Shown piece by piece: positions 1-8,334 of a stretch of 22,506 nt of DNA (the first letter of the stretch is position 1; each line of letters opens with the position of its first letter). Under the pieces are notes generated by a model, which saw nothing but the letters and a program-made list of their open reading frames with translations, did no database searches and was not told the DNA's origin. The stretch lies in contig CAZOJY010000051.1 in NCBI GenBank assembly GCA_964580235.1, forward strand, positions 1 through 22,506, given 5' to 3'. Source of the stretch: G020348385 sp964580235 (GTDB lineage: Bacteria > Acidobacteriota > Aminicenantia > Aminicenantales > Aminicenantaceae). Both the position numbers and the translations under genes were made by a program.

Positions 1-193
1 CTGATTCTGTTTATTTTGAAATAGGGCATCGTCCTTTTTTATGAATAAATCAGGTAATTTATATGGAATATTATATACTATCTATCAAGACATTGCCATT
101 CCTTGCAGTTGGAAAGTAAGCATCTTCTATTTCCGTGAGGCTGCCATCCTGAGGCAGTGGGGATCTCAGACAAAATGGTGCAGTCTACGGCGA
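1..193. other. 3' flank, no gene recognised
   Basis: This AT-rich stretch lies downstream of the minus-strand propeller gene. It has a small inverted repeat (CTGCC, 7-nt loop, GGCAG) near 141-157, but no T-run follows it on the minus strand, so it cannot be called an intrinsic terminator. An open frame crossing 41-268 runs antisense into the propeller gene and has no protein-like features. Confidence 0.5.
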
Positions 194-2872
194 TCAGCGG
201 CCCATGTAGCTGGGATTGTCTTGTTCGACGACCAATCTGGTAGAGAGAACCTTCTCACCCGCTGTTAACCTCACCAGATATTCCCCCGGGCCGACCATCG
301 GGGCGCGGCGTCTGAATCTCTGCTGCATACTCTGCTGGGATTCACTCCCCCGTTTCTTCGGAGGATTCTTCCGGAAATCCCAGAACACCTTGTGATACCC
401 GGCCTCTCCGGGACCTTCCAGGTCTCTGAGGACGGTGCCTGTGATATCCAGGATTTCGATTTTCACGGCTGAAGAGGCATTATTTTTCAAATAGTATGAG
501 ATCGTCGAGCCAATCGGTGGATTCGATCTTTTGAACCGCTTGTCTGCCACCCATGTCCATTCATAAGATCTTGCCCACTGCACTTCAGGTCTGACATCGA
601 ATAAATGAATGTCCTTTTCTTTTATTCCGGGATTCAACTGCTGGAGCGGCGTGATGTTGTCCACGATCCATGCTCCACGTCCGTGTGTTCCTGCGATGAG
701 GTCGCTGTCTCGTGGATGAATATACAGGTCGTGGACTGGAACAGTCGGCAGCCCGTTCATAAACCTGTTCCAATTTTCCCCCCGGTCCAGCGAGATATAG
801 ACGGCAAACTCTGTCCCGGCAAACAGCAAATCAGGATTTTTGTAATCTTCCCTCACAACGTACACAGATCCCTCAGGAAGACCGGCTGTGATTTTTTTCC
901 AGGTTACGCCGAAATCTTCGGTCGCATAAATGTAGGGTTCCTGGTCGTCGTGGCGGTGGCCGTCGAATACGATGTAAGCCCGGCCCAAGGCATGATTGGA
1001 TGCCTCGATCCGCTTGACCCAGTAACTTTTAGGGGCTCCGGCTATTCTATCGTTCAGGCGTGCCCAATGGGCGCCGTCGTCTTTGCTGAGCTGGACGTTA
1101 CCGTCGTTTGTCCCCACCCATACAACACCTGGTTTAAGCGGCGACTCATCGATCGAAACGATCGCGCTGTACCGGGATTCGGGATCGGCTGTGAGGTCAG
1201 GGCTTATCACCTGCCAGCTGTCGCCGCGGTTGACGCTTTTAAACAGTTTGTTCCCTCCGAAATAGAGTGTGTGGGGATTGTGGAGAGAAATTATGACGGG
1301 AGTGTTCCAGTCAAAACGATACCGCTCCCTCTGCTCTCCTTTCTTAGGTTGAGGGGGCCGCGGCCGAATCATGGTCGATTGCCAATTGCGGAGATCCAGG
1401 CGCATCAACAGTCCGTTTTGGATCTCGTAATAAACCGTGTTGAAATCTGTGGGATCGACCTGGCAGACGAATCCATCAGCATCGCTGAGAGGAAACCAAT
1501 CATTGTTCACAATGCCTGAACCATGGCGGGACCGGCTTGGCCCTCCCCAGTTTCCGTTATCCTGCAGGCCGCCGTACACATAATAGGGCTTTCTCATATC
1601 GGCTGTGACAGAATAAAATTGGGCCAGCCCGATCTGAGTGATGATATCCCAGTTTTTTCCACGGTCATAAGTGATGTTGATCCCGCCGTCGCCTCCGACG
1701 AGGACATGATCGGAGTTTGTCGGGTCGATCCAGAAGGCATGGTAGTCGATATGGGTCTCTCCCTGAACATCTCGTCCGATTTTTAATGTTTTCCCCCCGT
1801 CTTCGGAATAGGCCAGAGGGGAACCGCACGTCCAGATCACGCTTTCGTCATTGGGATCCACACGGATTTGGCTGTAATAAGAGGGCCGGTTGTTGTGCAT
1901 GTTCATGTGGGTCCAGGTTTTTCCGTAATCCGTCGATTTGAAAATACCGCCTTTGTTGACGTCCAGTTTCTCCGTTTTGGGTTCCTGCCCGGGCCGGAAG
2001 CTGCGTGTTTTCTGTGTGCTGACGAGCGCATAGACGGTGCCCGGTTGGCTCCTGGCTGTGGCCAGGCCGATACGGCCCATCTCCTCGGTCGGCAGTCCCC
2101 CGGCCGCCTTTGTCCAGTTTTGCCCCCCATCCTTGGTGATGTAAATCCCCGCCTTAGGACCCCATTGGTCCTCAGGATCCCCCGCGTCGAATCGGTCTCT
2201 CAATCTCTCGTGGGCAGCGGCATACAGGATGCTGCTGTCCTGGGGATCCATGGCCAGGTCTGTGACACCCGTTCTTTCGTCCAAATACAAGATCTTCTGC
2301 CAGTTTTTACCGCCGTCGACAGTTTTGAAGACGCCGCGCTCCGTGTTGGTGCCCCAAAGATGCCCCAGGGCCGCCACAAACACGATGTCGGGATTTTTTG
2401 GGTCGGTGAGCACGCGTCCTATGTGATGCGTTTCTTTCAGTCCGACGAATTCCCATGTTTTTCCGGCATCCGTGGATTTGAAAACGCCGCTTCCCCATGG
2501 GGAGCTGTTGCGGTTGTTCGCTTCCCCTGTTCCAACATAGATGATGTCAGGATTGGAGGAGGAGACGGCGATGTCTCCGATCGATGAGTTCGGCTGGGTG
2601 TCAAATATCGGCTCCCAGGTCGTCCCCGCATTGGTGGTTTTCCAGAGGCCGCCTGTGGCCGCCCCAACATAGATGACGGCAGGATTGTTTTCCACACCTT
2701 CGATGTCGGTTATCCGTCCTCCGGGATTGGCCGGTCCGATCTCACGCCATGAGAAACTGTTCAAAAAATCATTGGATCCGGTTTGGGCCGTCTGGCCGAC
2801 TCCGGGCAAAAACAAAACCAGAATGAGAATCAGACTCACGACAAAACACTTGCTCATATTTGGATTATGCAA
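194..2872 (-). CDS. Exported Asp-box (sortilin/VPS10-like, BNR) beta-propeller protein
   Basis: This secreted protein of about 890 residues is built from repeated Asp-box motifs of the form S/T-x-D-x-G-x-x-W. Visible copies include STDAGKTW, TVDGGKNW, TKDGGQNW, STDYGKTW, TYDRGKNW, SKDDGAHW and SLDRGENW, the pattern of the sortilin/VPS10 and BNR-glycosidase propellers. The last 130 or so residues (ISYYLKNNASSAVKIEILD...GEYLVRL) look like a FlgD-type Ig domain. A hydrophobic signal peptide (FVVSLILILVLFLPGVG) precedes it. The frame opens at a GTG at 2890, but AAGGAGG sits 5 nt before an in-frame TTG at 2870-2872, so I prefer that start; an ATG follows at 2855-2857. It lies directly after the sulfatase-like gene and is probably co-transcribed with it. 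Family members are often labelled glycosyl hydrolase, but no catalytic residues can be named here, so binding or hydrolysis of extracellular glycan or protein is inference. Confidence 0.85.
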   Translation of the reverse strand: MHNPNMSKCFVVSLILILVLFLPGVGQTAQTGSNDFLNSFSWREIGPANPGGRITDIEGVENNPAVIYVGAATGGLWKTTNAGTTWEPIFDTQPNSSIGDIAVSSSNPDIIYVGTGEANNRNSSPWGSGVFKSTDAGKTWEFVGLKETHHIGRVLTDPKNPDIVFVAALGHLWGTNTERGVFKTVDGGKNWQKILYLDERTGVTDLAMDPQDSSILYAAAHERLRDRFDAGDPEDQWGPKAGIYITKDGGQNWTKAAGGLPTEEMGRIGLATARSQPGTVYALVSTQKTRSFRPGQEPKTEKLDVNKGGIFKSTDYGKTWTHMNMHNNRPSYYSQIRVDPNDESVIWTCGSPLAYSEDGGKTLKIGRDVQGETHIDYHAFWIDPTNSDHVLVGGDGGINITYDRGKNWDIITQIGLAQFYSVTADMRKPYYVYGGLQDNGNWGGPSRSRHGSGIVNNDWFPLSDADGFVCQVDPTDFNTVYYEIQNGLLMRLDLRNWQSTMIRPRPPQPKKGEQRERYRFDWNTPVIISLHNPHTLYFGGNKLFKSVNRGDSWQVISPDLTADPESRYSAIVSIDESPLKPGVVWVGTNDGNVQLSKDDGAHWARLNDRIAGAPKSYWVKRIEASNHALGRAYIVFDGHRHDDQEPYIYATEDFGVTWKKITAGLPEGSVYVVREDYKNPDLLFAGTEFAVYISLDRGENWNRFMNGLPTVPVHDLYIHPRDSDLIAGTHGRGAWIVDNITPLQQLNPGIKEKDIHLFDVRPEVQWARSYEWTWVADKRFKRSNPPIGSTISYYLKNNASSAVKIEILDITGTVLRDLEGPGEAGYHKVFWDFRKNPPKKRGSESQQSMQQRFRRRAPMVGPGEYLVRLTAGEKVLSTRLVVEQDNPSYMGR

Positions 2873-2890
2873 GATAACCTCCTTTTTCAC

Positions 2891-4858
2891 TCATTTGATG
2901 TATCCTAAGGCTCTTAATTGTTCGCGAAGTTCCTCGCTCATTTTGGCCTCCTCTGTTGACACTTTTCTTTTCATTTTGTTTTGTTTTTTTAAAAAAGCTA
3001 ACAGTGCTCGAGCCAATTGAGGATTTTCCCGGGACAGGTTGGTTAACTCATCAGGATCTTTTTCCAAATCAAACACCTCCATAGGTTTTGTTTCAGGAGG
3101 GGAAGAAAGGAAATAGGCAAGGTCTTCGGATGTAAAACCATTGTTAATGATAAGTTTGTATTTTCCGCTGTTTATGGCCGCTTTTTTCGGGATGTGCTTT
3201 CGCATCACATTCGATGCGAGCTCAGAAACAAAGACTCTCTCTTCTTTTTCTTGCTTTTTATTGCTGAGAAGACCGGACAGGGTTTCTCCATCCATTTGAT
3301 ATTTCGATGGATTGATGTCCAATACTTCTAGAATTGTGGGCATAATATCGATAAGACGGGCGAATTTTAAAACTCTCTTTCCCATATGATTAGAATTGGG
3401 GAATTTAATGATAAGAGGGACCTTGATGATTTCGTTATAGACGCTGTGCGTGTGTTGCCAGGCTTTGTGTTCATAGAATTCTTCGCCGTGGTCTGAAGTG
3501 AGAATGATCATGGAGTTCTCGTAGAGGTGGAGCTTTTTGAGTTTGCTCATAAGGGGCTTAATCAGAGACTCATCCGTGTACCGGATTTCGCCGTCGTAAA
3601 GATCGATAATGTTTTGCCGGAGATCTTCCTCCACGGGTTTGTATCTGTTTTCATGGTTGAAGCGGTATTGGCTTAAATCGATTTTAGTTAAAGCGGATCC
3701 TTTTTCTAAAAAAAGCTTGTTGTAAGGCGCTGGTGAGAAATATGGGTTGTGAATCTGGTAGGTGTGAAGAAAGAGGAAAAAATTACGATCCCGGTGCCTG
3801 TCTATCCAATCAAGCGCGGCCCGGCCGGCTATTTCCGCCGAATTCTTCTCCTGGATTTGACCCCGGACATGATAGCTGTCAAAGCCTTTGCTGAATCCAT
3901 AAAGACCGCTGACAAATCCTCCTCCGGTGATCGCTCCGTTGAAATATCCTCTGGTTCTCAAAATGTCAGCTAAAGTCAGGATGGATGGATCCATTTTTTG
4001 GCTGTTCTGGTAAACCTGATGGTTGATGCAGTTGAGAGACGTCATAAGGGAAACATGGGACGGCAGTGTCCATGGAGAAGTGGCGAAGGTATTCCGGAAG
4101 AGGGCAGAATCCGCAGCTAATGAGTCGATATTTGGGCTTGTATTCCGGGAGTAACCGTAACATCCCAGATGGTCAGGACGCAGAGTATCCAATGATATAA
4201 GAATCACGTTTTTTGTGTTTTGTTGGGGTATGTAAAGCACGGGATTGAACCAGCAGGCCAGAGCCTCATCGTTTCCACGGGTAATAAAATCGATATGGAC
4301 TTTTTGGCCTTCATACTCCGCGAGGTCGATCTTTTTATATTTGAAAACCAGGGATTGATCAGAGGTGAGTCTTAATGTGTTTTTGAATATCTCCGCTTTT
4401 GCGTTTTCTGACCTTAAGAGGATCGAAAATTCAGCGGTTCGGCTTTCTTCCTTTTTCTGGGCCAACTCACTGTCCCTTCGGATGCCGTAGGTGAATTCGA
4501 GGAATGATCGGGCGGGGATTTTTCGTGAAAACCGGTAAAGACTTTCCGGGGGCGCCAGAAGGGCATTGATCTCCACCGGCCCTATTTTCAGCTTCTTCTT
4601 TAACAGATAGGGATTTTCTCTGATGCCGGAGTCCAGCAGGGGAGATTCATCGGCAATCTTGTATAGGGAGGGATGTTTTTCTTTGAAAGATTGGGAATCA
4701 GCGGAGAATTCTTTGAAGGGGCTGAGCAGGATATTTTCTTGGCTGAGGTGGTCGATAAACCGGAATACGGCCGAGTCCTCTTTTTTGGCACAACGCGTGG
4801 GAAGGATGACCAAAAGGGAAATGATCAAAAATGGAATTATTGTTTTTGATGTTTTCAA
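2891..4858 (-). CDS. Sulfatase-superfamily exported hydrolase/transferase with Thr at the nucleophile position
   Basis: This 655-residue exported protein has an N-terminal hydrophobic segment (LIISLLVILP) followed by Cys23. The sequence before Cys23 is PTR, a poor lipobox, so lipoprotein status is doubtful. Residues 30-210 form a uncharacterised, mostly beta-like domain. From about residue 217 comes an alkaline-phosphatase-superfamily domain: metal-site Asp in VILISLDTLRPDHLGCYGY (Asp224), SPWTLPSH at 261-268, and SDHGEEF with its metal-site Asp and His. Aligning TLPSH with the sulfatase C-x-P-S-R signature puts Thr264 where the formylglycine Cys or Ser belongs. Thr is the nucleophile in the LtaS and EptA branches of this superfamily, so phospho-group chemistry is possible. 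The protein ends in ALGYIK. The start is a TTG with no strong ribosome site; no better in-frame start exists before the upstream stop. It sits 145 bp downstream of the glycoside hydrolase. Confidence 0.85.
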   Translation of the reverse strand: MKTSKTIIPFLIISLLVILPTRCAKKEDSAVFRFIDHLSQENILLSPFKEFSADSQSFKEKHPSLYKIADESPLLDSGIRENPYLLKKKLKIGPVEINALLAPPESLYRFSRKIPARSFLEFTYGIRRDSELAQKKEESRTAEFSILLRSENAKAEIFKNTLRLTSDQSLVFKYKKIDLAEYEGQKVHIDFITRGNDEALACWFNPVLYIPQQNTKNVILISLDTLRPDHLGCYGYSRNTSPNIDSLAADSALFRNTFATSPWTLPSHVSLMTSLNCINHQVYQNSQKMDPSILTLADILRTRGYFNGAITGGGFVSGLYGFSKGFDSYHVRGQIQEKNSAEIAGRAALDWIDRHRDRNFFLFLHTYQIHNPYFSPAPYNKLFLEKGSALTKIDLSQYRFNHENRYKPVEEDLRQNIIDLYDGEIRYTDESLIKPLMSKLKKLHLYENSMIILTSDHGEEFYEHKAWQHTHSVYNEIIKVPLIIKFPNSNHMGKRVLKFARLIDIMPTILEVLDINPSKYQMDGETLSGLLSNKKQEKEERVFVSELASNVMRKHIPKKAAINSGKYKLIINNGFTSEDLAYFLSSPPETKPMEVFDLEKDPDELTNLSRENPQLARALLAFLKKQNKMKRKVSTEEAKMSEELREQLRALGYIK

Positions 4859-5003
4859 TACATGCGCTTTCAGCCGATCAAGAATAATTCAAAAGTCTTT
4901 TTCTTCCGAAAATCACTATTTTATATGACGCTGGAAAGTAAGTCAAAATTGGATTGTACAGGGAGTGTATCTGTGGGACAAGATTGGATTTGTATAGTGG
5001 AAG

Positions 5004-7574
5004 TTATTGTGTATGAAGGACTATTCGATAGGAGATGAACTGACCGAATTTTCCGTCGGGCATTGTGAGTATTAGTTTGTCGCTATCGAGAACAGCTCCT
5101 TCAACCTTCATTATCTTCTCGGGATTGGTGACACGCAGCGCATAGTTCTGGTGGGCCAATCCTTCTACACGAATCATCAGCTTTGAAGCCTCTTTTTTTA
5201 TTGAGATAATCTTCAGGCCTTTGTTTCTGTCTCCGACTCTGGTTTTCGGAACGGTAGGGAGAATTTCTACGGTGGGGATGTATTTCAGGTCGATCTGCAT
5301 CGGACTATTTCTAGCGGGTATTTCCGTCTCTGCCAGAACGGCCTGGTTTTTTTCGATTGTATTATAATCTAGCGGTTTGCCATCCACGGTGAGTGATGTG
5401 AATTCGGTGCCGATTCCCATTGCGGGAGCGAACAGGATTGTGTATCCACCGGCGTTTTCAGCGTGCACTTTCACGGAGATTTCATCCGTTCGCCTTTCGT
5501 AATCGAATGAAAATATCACATGCCCGACAGCATAATTTTTAATGGACACGTGTTTCCAGTCGGCCGGGAAGTGCGGGGAAAAAGTCAAAGATTTCTCCAG
5601 AGCATTTCCCTCGAGCCCAAGGAGACCGCGAACTAAAGGAAGCACAACTCCGGCTGTGGAAAATCCTTGGTGGGATACCGCTTCCTGCGGCCAGACATTG
5701 TAAGTGCCGGAGAAGACCTCAGTGATACATCCGAGGGAATGGTCAAACGTGTGGTTGGCTGTGGACATCAACAGGCTGTAGCCCTGCTGGGGCAGGTGGT
5801 GTTTATACAAAGCCGTTGCGACCCAGCTTGTCAGGAAAGGCCAAACAGCTCCATAGTTGTAATTGAGAGGCTCGAAGTATTTGCTGTTAGAGGAAATGCT
5901 GCGGATTCCCCAGTCTGTAGTGAGTTCAGAGCGGCAGAGCCTTTCCAGGGAACTCAGACTCCGCCCTTTTGTCCCGAGATTCCACATCATCCCCACGGCA
6001 TTCCATGGGGAGATCTCCTTGACTGTTTCCCCCCGGGCATTGAAAGCATAAGCGTAAAATCGGTTTTCCGCATCCCAAAATTTTCGGTCAAAAGCTTTCT
6101 TGACCTGATTAAATTTTGCCGCCGTTTGCAGTGCATACGTGTTTTCACCGGCGATTTCAGCAAGGTGTTGCATGCTGCAGGCGGCCCTGGCCCAGACTCC
6201 AGCCAGATAGACATCTGTCTCGATCCCGGTCAAAGCCCCGTATTCCAGGGCACCCAGGCCTGCTTTTTTGTTGTCCATCAGGCCGTCTTTGTTTGCGTCT
6301 GTCGAAAGGCACCATTCATACGCTTTTTTCAACGAATCCCAGCTTTTTTTTATAAAATCGGAATCTCCTGTCATCCTTGCATAGTCATACATGGCTGCGA
6401 TGTAATAGGGAGTCGTATCGCCGTGGATGTAGCCGTAGTGGTAGTCGTTCCACCAGTCGATATATCCTGCTGCCTGTGAGAGCTCGTGGGCCATTTTCCC
6501 ATCTTTTCTCTGCCATTTTTGCGTGAAGGCCAACGTTTGCCGGGCTGATTCCTGCGCGCCGCAGCTCAGGAGGCTGAAGGCATTAATGTAGGCATCCCCC
6601 CCGAAAAACCAGCCAAATCCAGGACGGCCGCTGGTCCCTGAGGCACCGAGCCCTGCAACCAAGCCTTTTCCCAGGACGGGATTCTCCACCAGGAGATTGT
6701 CGTAAGCCACTTTGGCCCATTCGAAGGCAAGATCGAGCTTTTTGTCGGGTGTCTTTACCCGCAAGAGGTTCTCCCGAAGCTTTTTGTAGTGCGCGCAATT
6801 TTTCCTGTAATATTTTTCGGGATTGCTTTGAAGCCTCTGATAGACCTTCAGCACATTTTCCCATGGTCCTTTTCCCCCGGCCATATAGATGGGAATGAAT
6901 TTACCTCTGACCAGATCTGGGTCAGGAATTTCTATCTTGAATTCATTCGGAACATCTGAGAGCATGTGTGCCGGTGTGTAGGATAATCCCCGGGCTGCCG
7001 GAGATCCTATGATCCCGTGGTTTTGTCCTTTTGATTCGGTGATGATATAGGCTTTTTGTTTTTCGTTCCAGTAGGCGAACTGGCCGCCTAGACCGGCCGG
7101 CCACATGGGCTGAAGGACGGGCAGAAAACCGCATACAATGGTTAAGGGGGCGGTTGAATCAACATGGAGCAGGATGATCGCTCCCGGCTCTTCGATCGGT
7201 GTCAGGAAAGTGGCCCGAATGGTAAAGGACTGATACGTGTAAGTCAGTGTTGTGGCCTCGGGGGAAACGGATATGTATCGGACGATATCGCCTCCCAGAA
7301 TCGGCCGGGTCGAGCTCCTGATGAGGAATGAAAAAGTGAAATTCCGGAAGATTTTCAATGGGTAGGCCCATGCTTCGAACGAACCGCTTTCATCGGCAAG
7401 AATGGCAAACTTCCGGCCTACTTTGTCAAAAGGGGTTCCCGGCCGAGCCTGGCGGTTCAGGGTGATAGGATTGGGCTCCAACGCAAAAGCCGGTATCGTC
7501 CCTTCCTGACCGCTGAGGGGGATATAGCCCATTAATATCAAAAAAAATATGGACAGCAGCATATATTTTTTCAT
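5004..7574 (-). CDS. Secreted (alpha/alpha)6-barrel glycoside hydrolase, debranching-enzyme-like
   Basis: This 856-residue protein has a clear signal peptide (MKKYMLLSIFFLILMGYIPLSGQ), so it acts outside the cytoplasm. Residues 30-250 look like a beta-sandwich domain. About 280-690 is a six-hairpin glycosidase barrel of the amylo-alpha-1,6-glucosidase/GH15/GH63 type: GWFFGGDA (321-328, Asp327 matching the WFGRD-type site), HGDTTPYY (384-391), YNYGAVWP, and TEVFSGTYNVWPQEA followed by HQGFSTAGVVLPLVRGLLGL. A beta-rich C-terminal part follows. I cannot name the linkage cleaved. The ATG start has GAGGT about 5 nt upstream and a promoter directly before it. It is the first gene of the minus-strand set with the sulfatase-like and propeller genes, which suggests joint work on an extracellular polysaccharide. 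Confidence 0.85.
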   Translation of the reverse strand: MKKYMLLSIFFLILMGYIPLSGQEGTIPAFALEPNPITLNRQARPGTPFDKVGRKFAILADESGSFEAWAYPLKIFRNFTFSFLIRSSTRPILGGDIVRYISVSPEATTLTYTYQSFTIRATFLTPIEEPGAIILLHVDSTAPLTIVCGFLPVLQPMWPAGLGGQFAYWNEKQKAYIITESKGQNHGIIGSPAARGLSYTPAHMLSDVPNEFKIEIPDPDLVRGKFIPIYMAGGKGPWENVLKVYQRLQSNPEKYYRKNCAHYKKLRENLLRVKTPDKKLDLAFEWAKVAYDNLLVENPVLGKGLVAGLGASGTSGRPGFGWFFGGDAYINAFSLLSCGAQESARQTLAFTQKWQRKDGKMAHELSQAAGYIDWWNDYHYGYIHGDTTPYYIAAMYDYARMTGDSDFIKKSWDSLKKAYEWCLSTDANKDGLMDNKKAGLGALEYGALTGIETDVYLAGVWARAACSMQHLAEIAGENTYALQTAAKFNQVKKAFDRKFWDAENRFYAYAFNARGETVKEISPWNAVGMMWNLGTKGRSLSSLERLCRSELTTDWGIRSISSNSKYFEPLNYNYGAVWPFLTSWVATALYKHHLPQQGYSLLMSTANHTFDHSLGCITEVFSGTYNVWPQEAVSHQGFSTAGVVLPLVRGLLGLEGNALEKSLTFSPHFPADWKHVSIKNYAVGHVIFSFDYERRTDEISVKVHAENAGGYTILFAPAMGIGTEFTSLTVDGKPLDYNTIEKNQAVLAETEIPARNSPMQIDLKYIPTVEILPTVPKTRVGDRNKGLKIISIKKEASKLMIRVEGLAHQNYALRVTNPEKIMKVEGAVLDSDKLILTMPDGKFGQFISYRIVLHTQ

Positions 7575-7598
7575 GATGACCTCATTATCTGATTTATG

Positions 7599-7626
7599 AT
7601 TATCCCAATGGGGTGACTTATATCAA
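7599..7626 (-). promoter_or_regulatory. sigma70-type promoter of the glycoside hydrolase operon
   Basis: On the minus strand TTGATA (7621-7626) and GATAAT (7599-7604) are separated by 16 nt; each box matches the consensus at five of six bases. Transcription would start near 7592, giving a leader of roughly 18 nt with the GAGGT ribosome site. Prediction from sequence only. Confidence 0.6.
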
Positions 7627-7635
7627 AGGGAAATT

Positions 7636-7923
7636 TTGTTGTCAAACCGATCCACGGCCGATGCAGTGGACGGATTTTATCTTGGCTGCCGGACAGGTAG
7701 ACTGGTTGAATTTCAGGAGTTCGCGAATCTGAGAGTCCGGATTTGTCTGAAAGGGATCGATGAAGAGTCCTTCGAGAGGTTGGGAATTAGAGCATGGCCG
7801 GCTCTGATGGGAGACTTATTTCCCGGCGAAAGGCTCGGTCAATTCGAAAAATTCCTCAGGGAGAGCGGCACTAAATCAAGGCTCGAGCTCGAGTCCTTGG
7901 AGGCCTATCCTTTTGGTCTGTAA
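7636..7923 (+). CDS. Possible small hypothetical protein (95 aa)
   Basis: This open frame starts at tandem TTG codons with AAAGGG a few bases upstream. It fills most of the gap between the divergent hydrolase gene and the convergent membrane-protein gene. Codon choice is gene-like (many G-initial first positions, ordinary amino-acid mix), and the product is soluble and rich in Arg, Glu, Phe and Leu, with a stretch LGIRAWPALMGDLFPGERL. I recognise no family. No real gene overlaps it antisense over most of its length. It could be a chance ORF; the non-ATG start and lack of homology keep confidence low. Confidence 0.4.
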   Translation: MLSNRSTADAVDGFYLGCRTGRLVEFQEFANLRVRICLKGIDEESFERLGIRAWPALMGDLFPGERLGQFEKFLRESGTKSRLELESLEAYPFGL

Positions 7924-7960
7924 AACATGAAAAAGAAGAAAACCGGGAAAATTTGAAATT

Positions 7961-8230
7961 TTAGGCTGTTTCTTTTCCTGTGAACTTGTTGTAGAGCCAG
8001 GCAAATACGACGCCCATGATCCAGGCATCGATGACAGCATACAGGGTAGCAACGACAACGCCGCCGAATCCCCACTGCCCGAAGTGGTAGCCGGGATAGA
8101 TAGAATCGACGATTTTCAAAAATGCCACGCCGTAAGAGGGCCAGAGAAGGTTTCCAAGCCCCACGAGAAAAACGATAAGTCCCCAAATTGTGGACAGCGC
8201 ACACCCAAATCGAATCACATTCAGTTTCAT
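7961..8230 (-). CDS. Small two-helix inner-membrane protein, resembling family labelled 'bacteriophage holin'
   Basis: The product is 89 residues when started at the ATG at 8228-8230, which has AAGGAG six bases upstream; an upstream GTG in the same frame (8278) has no such site. Two hydrophobic segments (about 8-30 and 52-80) flank a Tyr/Gly/Trp-containing loop (SIYPGYHFGQWGFGG), and the tail WLYNKFTGKE is charged. The pattern MKLNV...GxxWGLxVFLxG...YPGY...G...GxVxGxVFAWLYN resembles small chromosomal membrane proteins often auto-annotated as bacteriophage holin. No phage genes are nearby, so a lytic role is not supported and the function is unknown. Confidence 0.75.
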   Translation of the reverse strand: MKLNVIRFGCALSTIWGLIVFLVGLGNLLWPSYGVAFLKIVDSIYPGYHFGQWGFGGVVVATLYAVIDAWIMGVVFAWLYNKFTGKETA

Positions 8231-8334
8231 TTTTTTCTCCTTTATTTCTATTAGTGCCCCGGATACCCTAACAATCAATTCGCCTGATCGTTCTTTATTG
8301 GGCGAAAAGATATCCTGTCACCAATTTAACCAAT

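Noticed and set aside
41..268. Plus-strand open frame of 75 codons at the left edge
   Set aside because: It runs antisense into the 3' end of the propeller gene and has no supporting features.
605..1519. Long plus-strand open frame of 304 codons
   Set aside because: It is antisense to the propeller gene, its product shows no family features, and the opposite frame carries repeated Asp-box motifs.
5667..6479. Plus-strand open frame of 270 codons
   Set aside because: It is antisense to the glycosidase barrel, has a Cys/Pro/Val-rich chance composition and no ribosome site.
7944..7962. Palindrome AAAATTT-C/G-AAATTTT as terminator downstream of the small membrane gene
   Set aside because: It is made of A/T pairs only with a one-base centre and cannot form a stable terminator hairpin.
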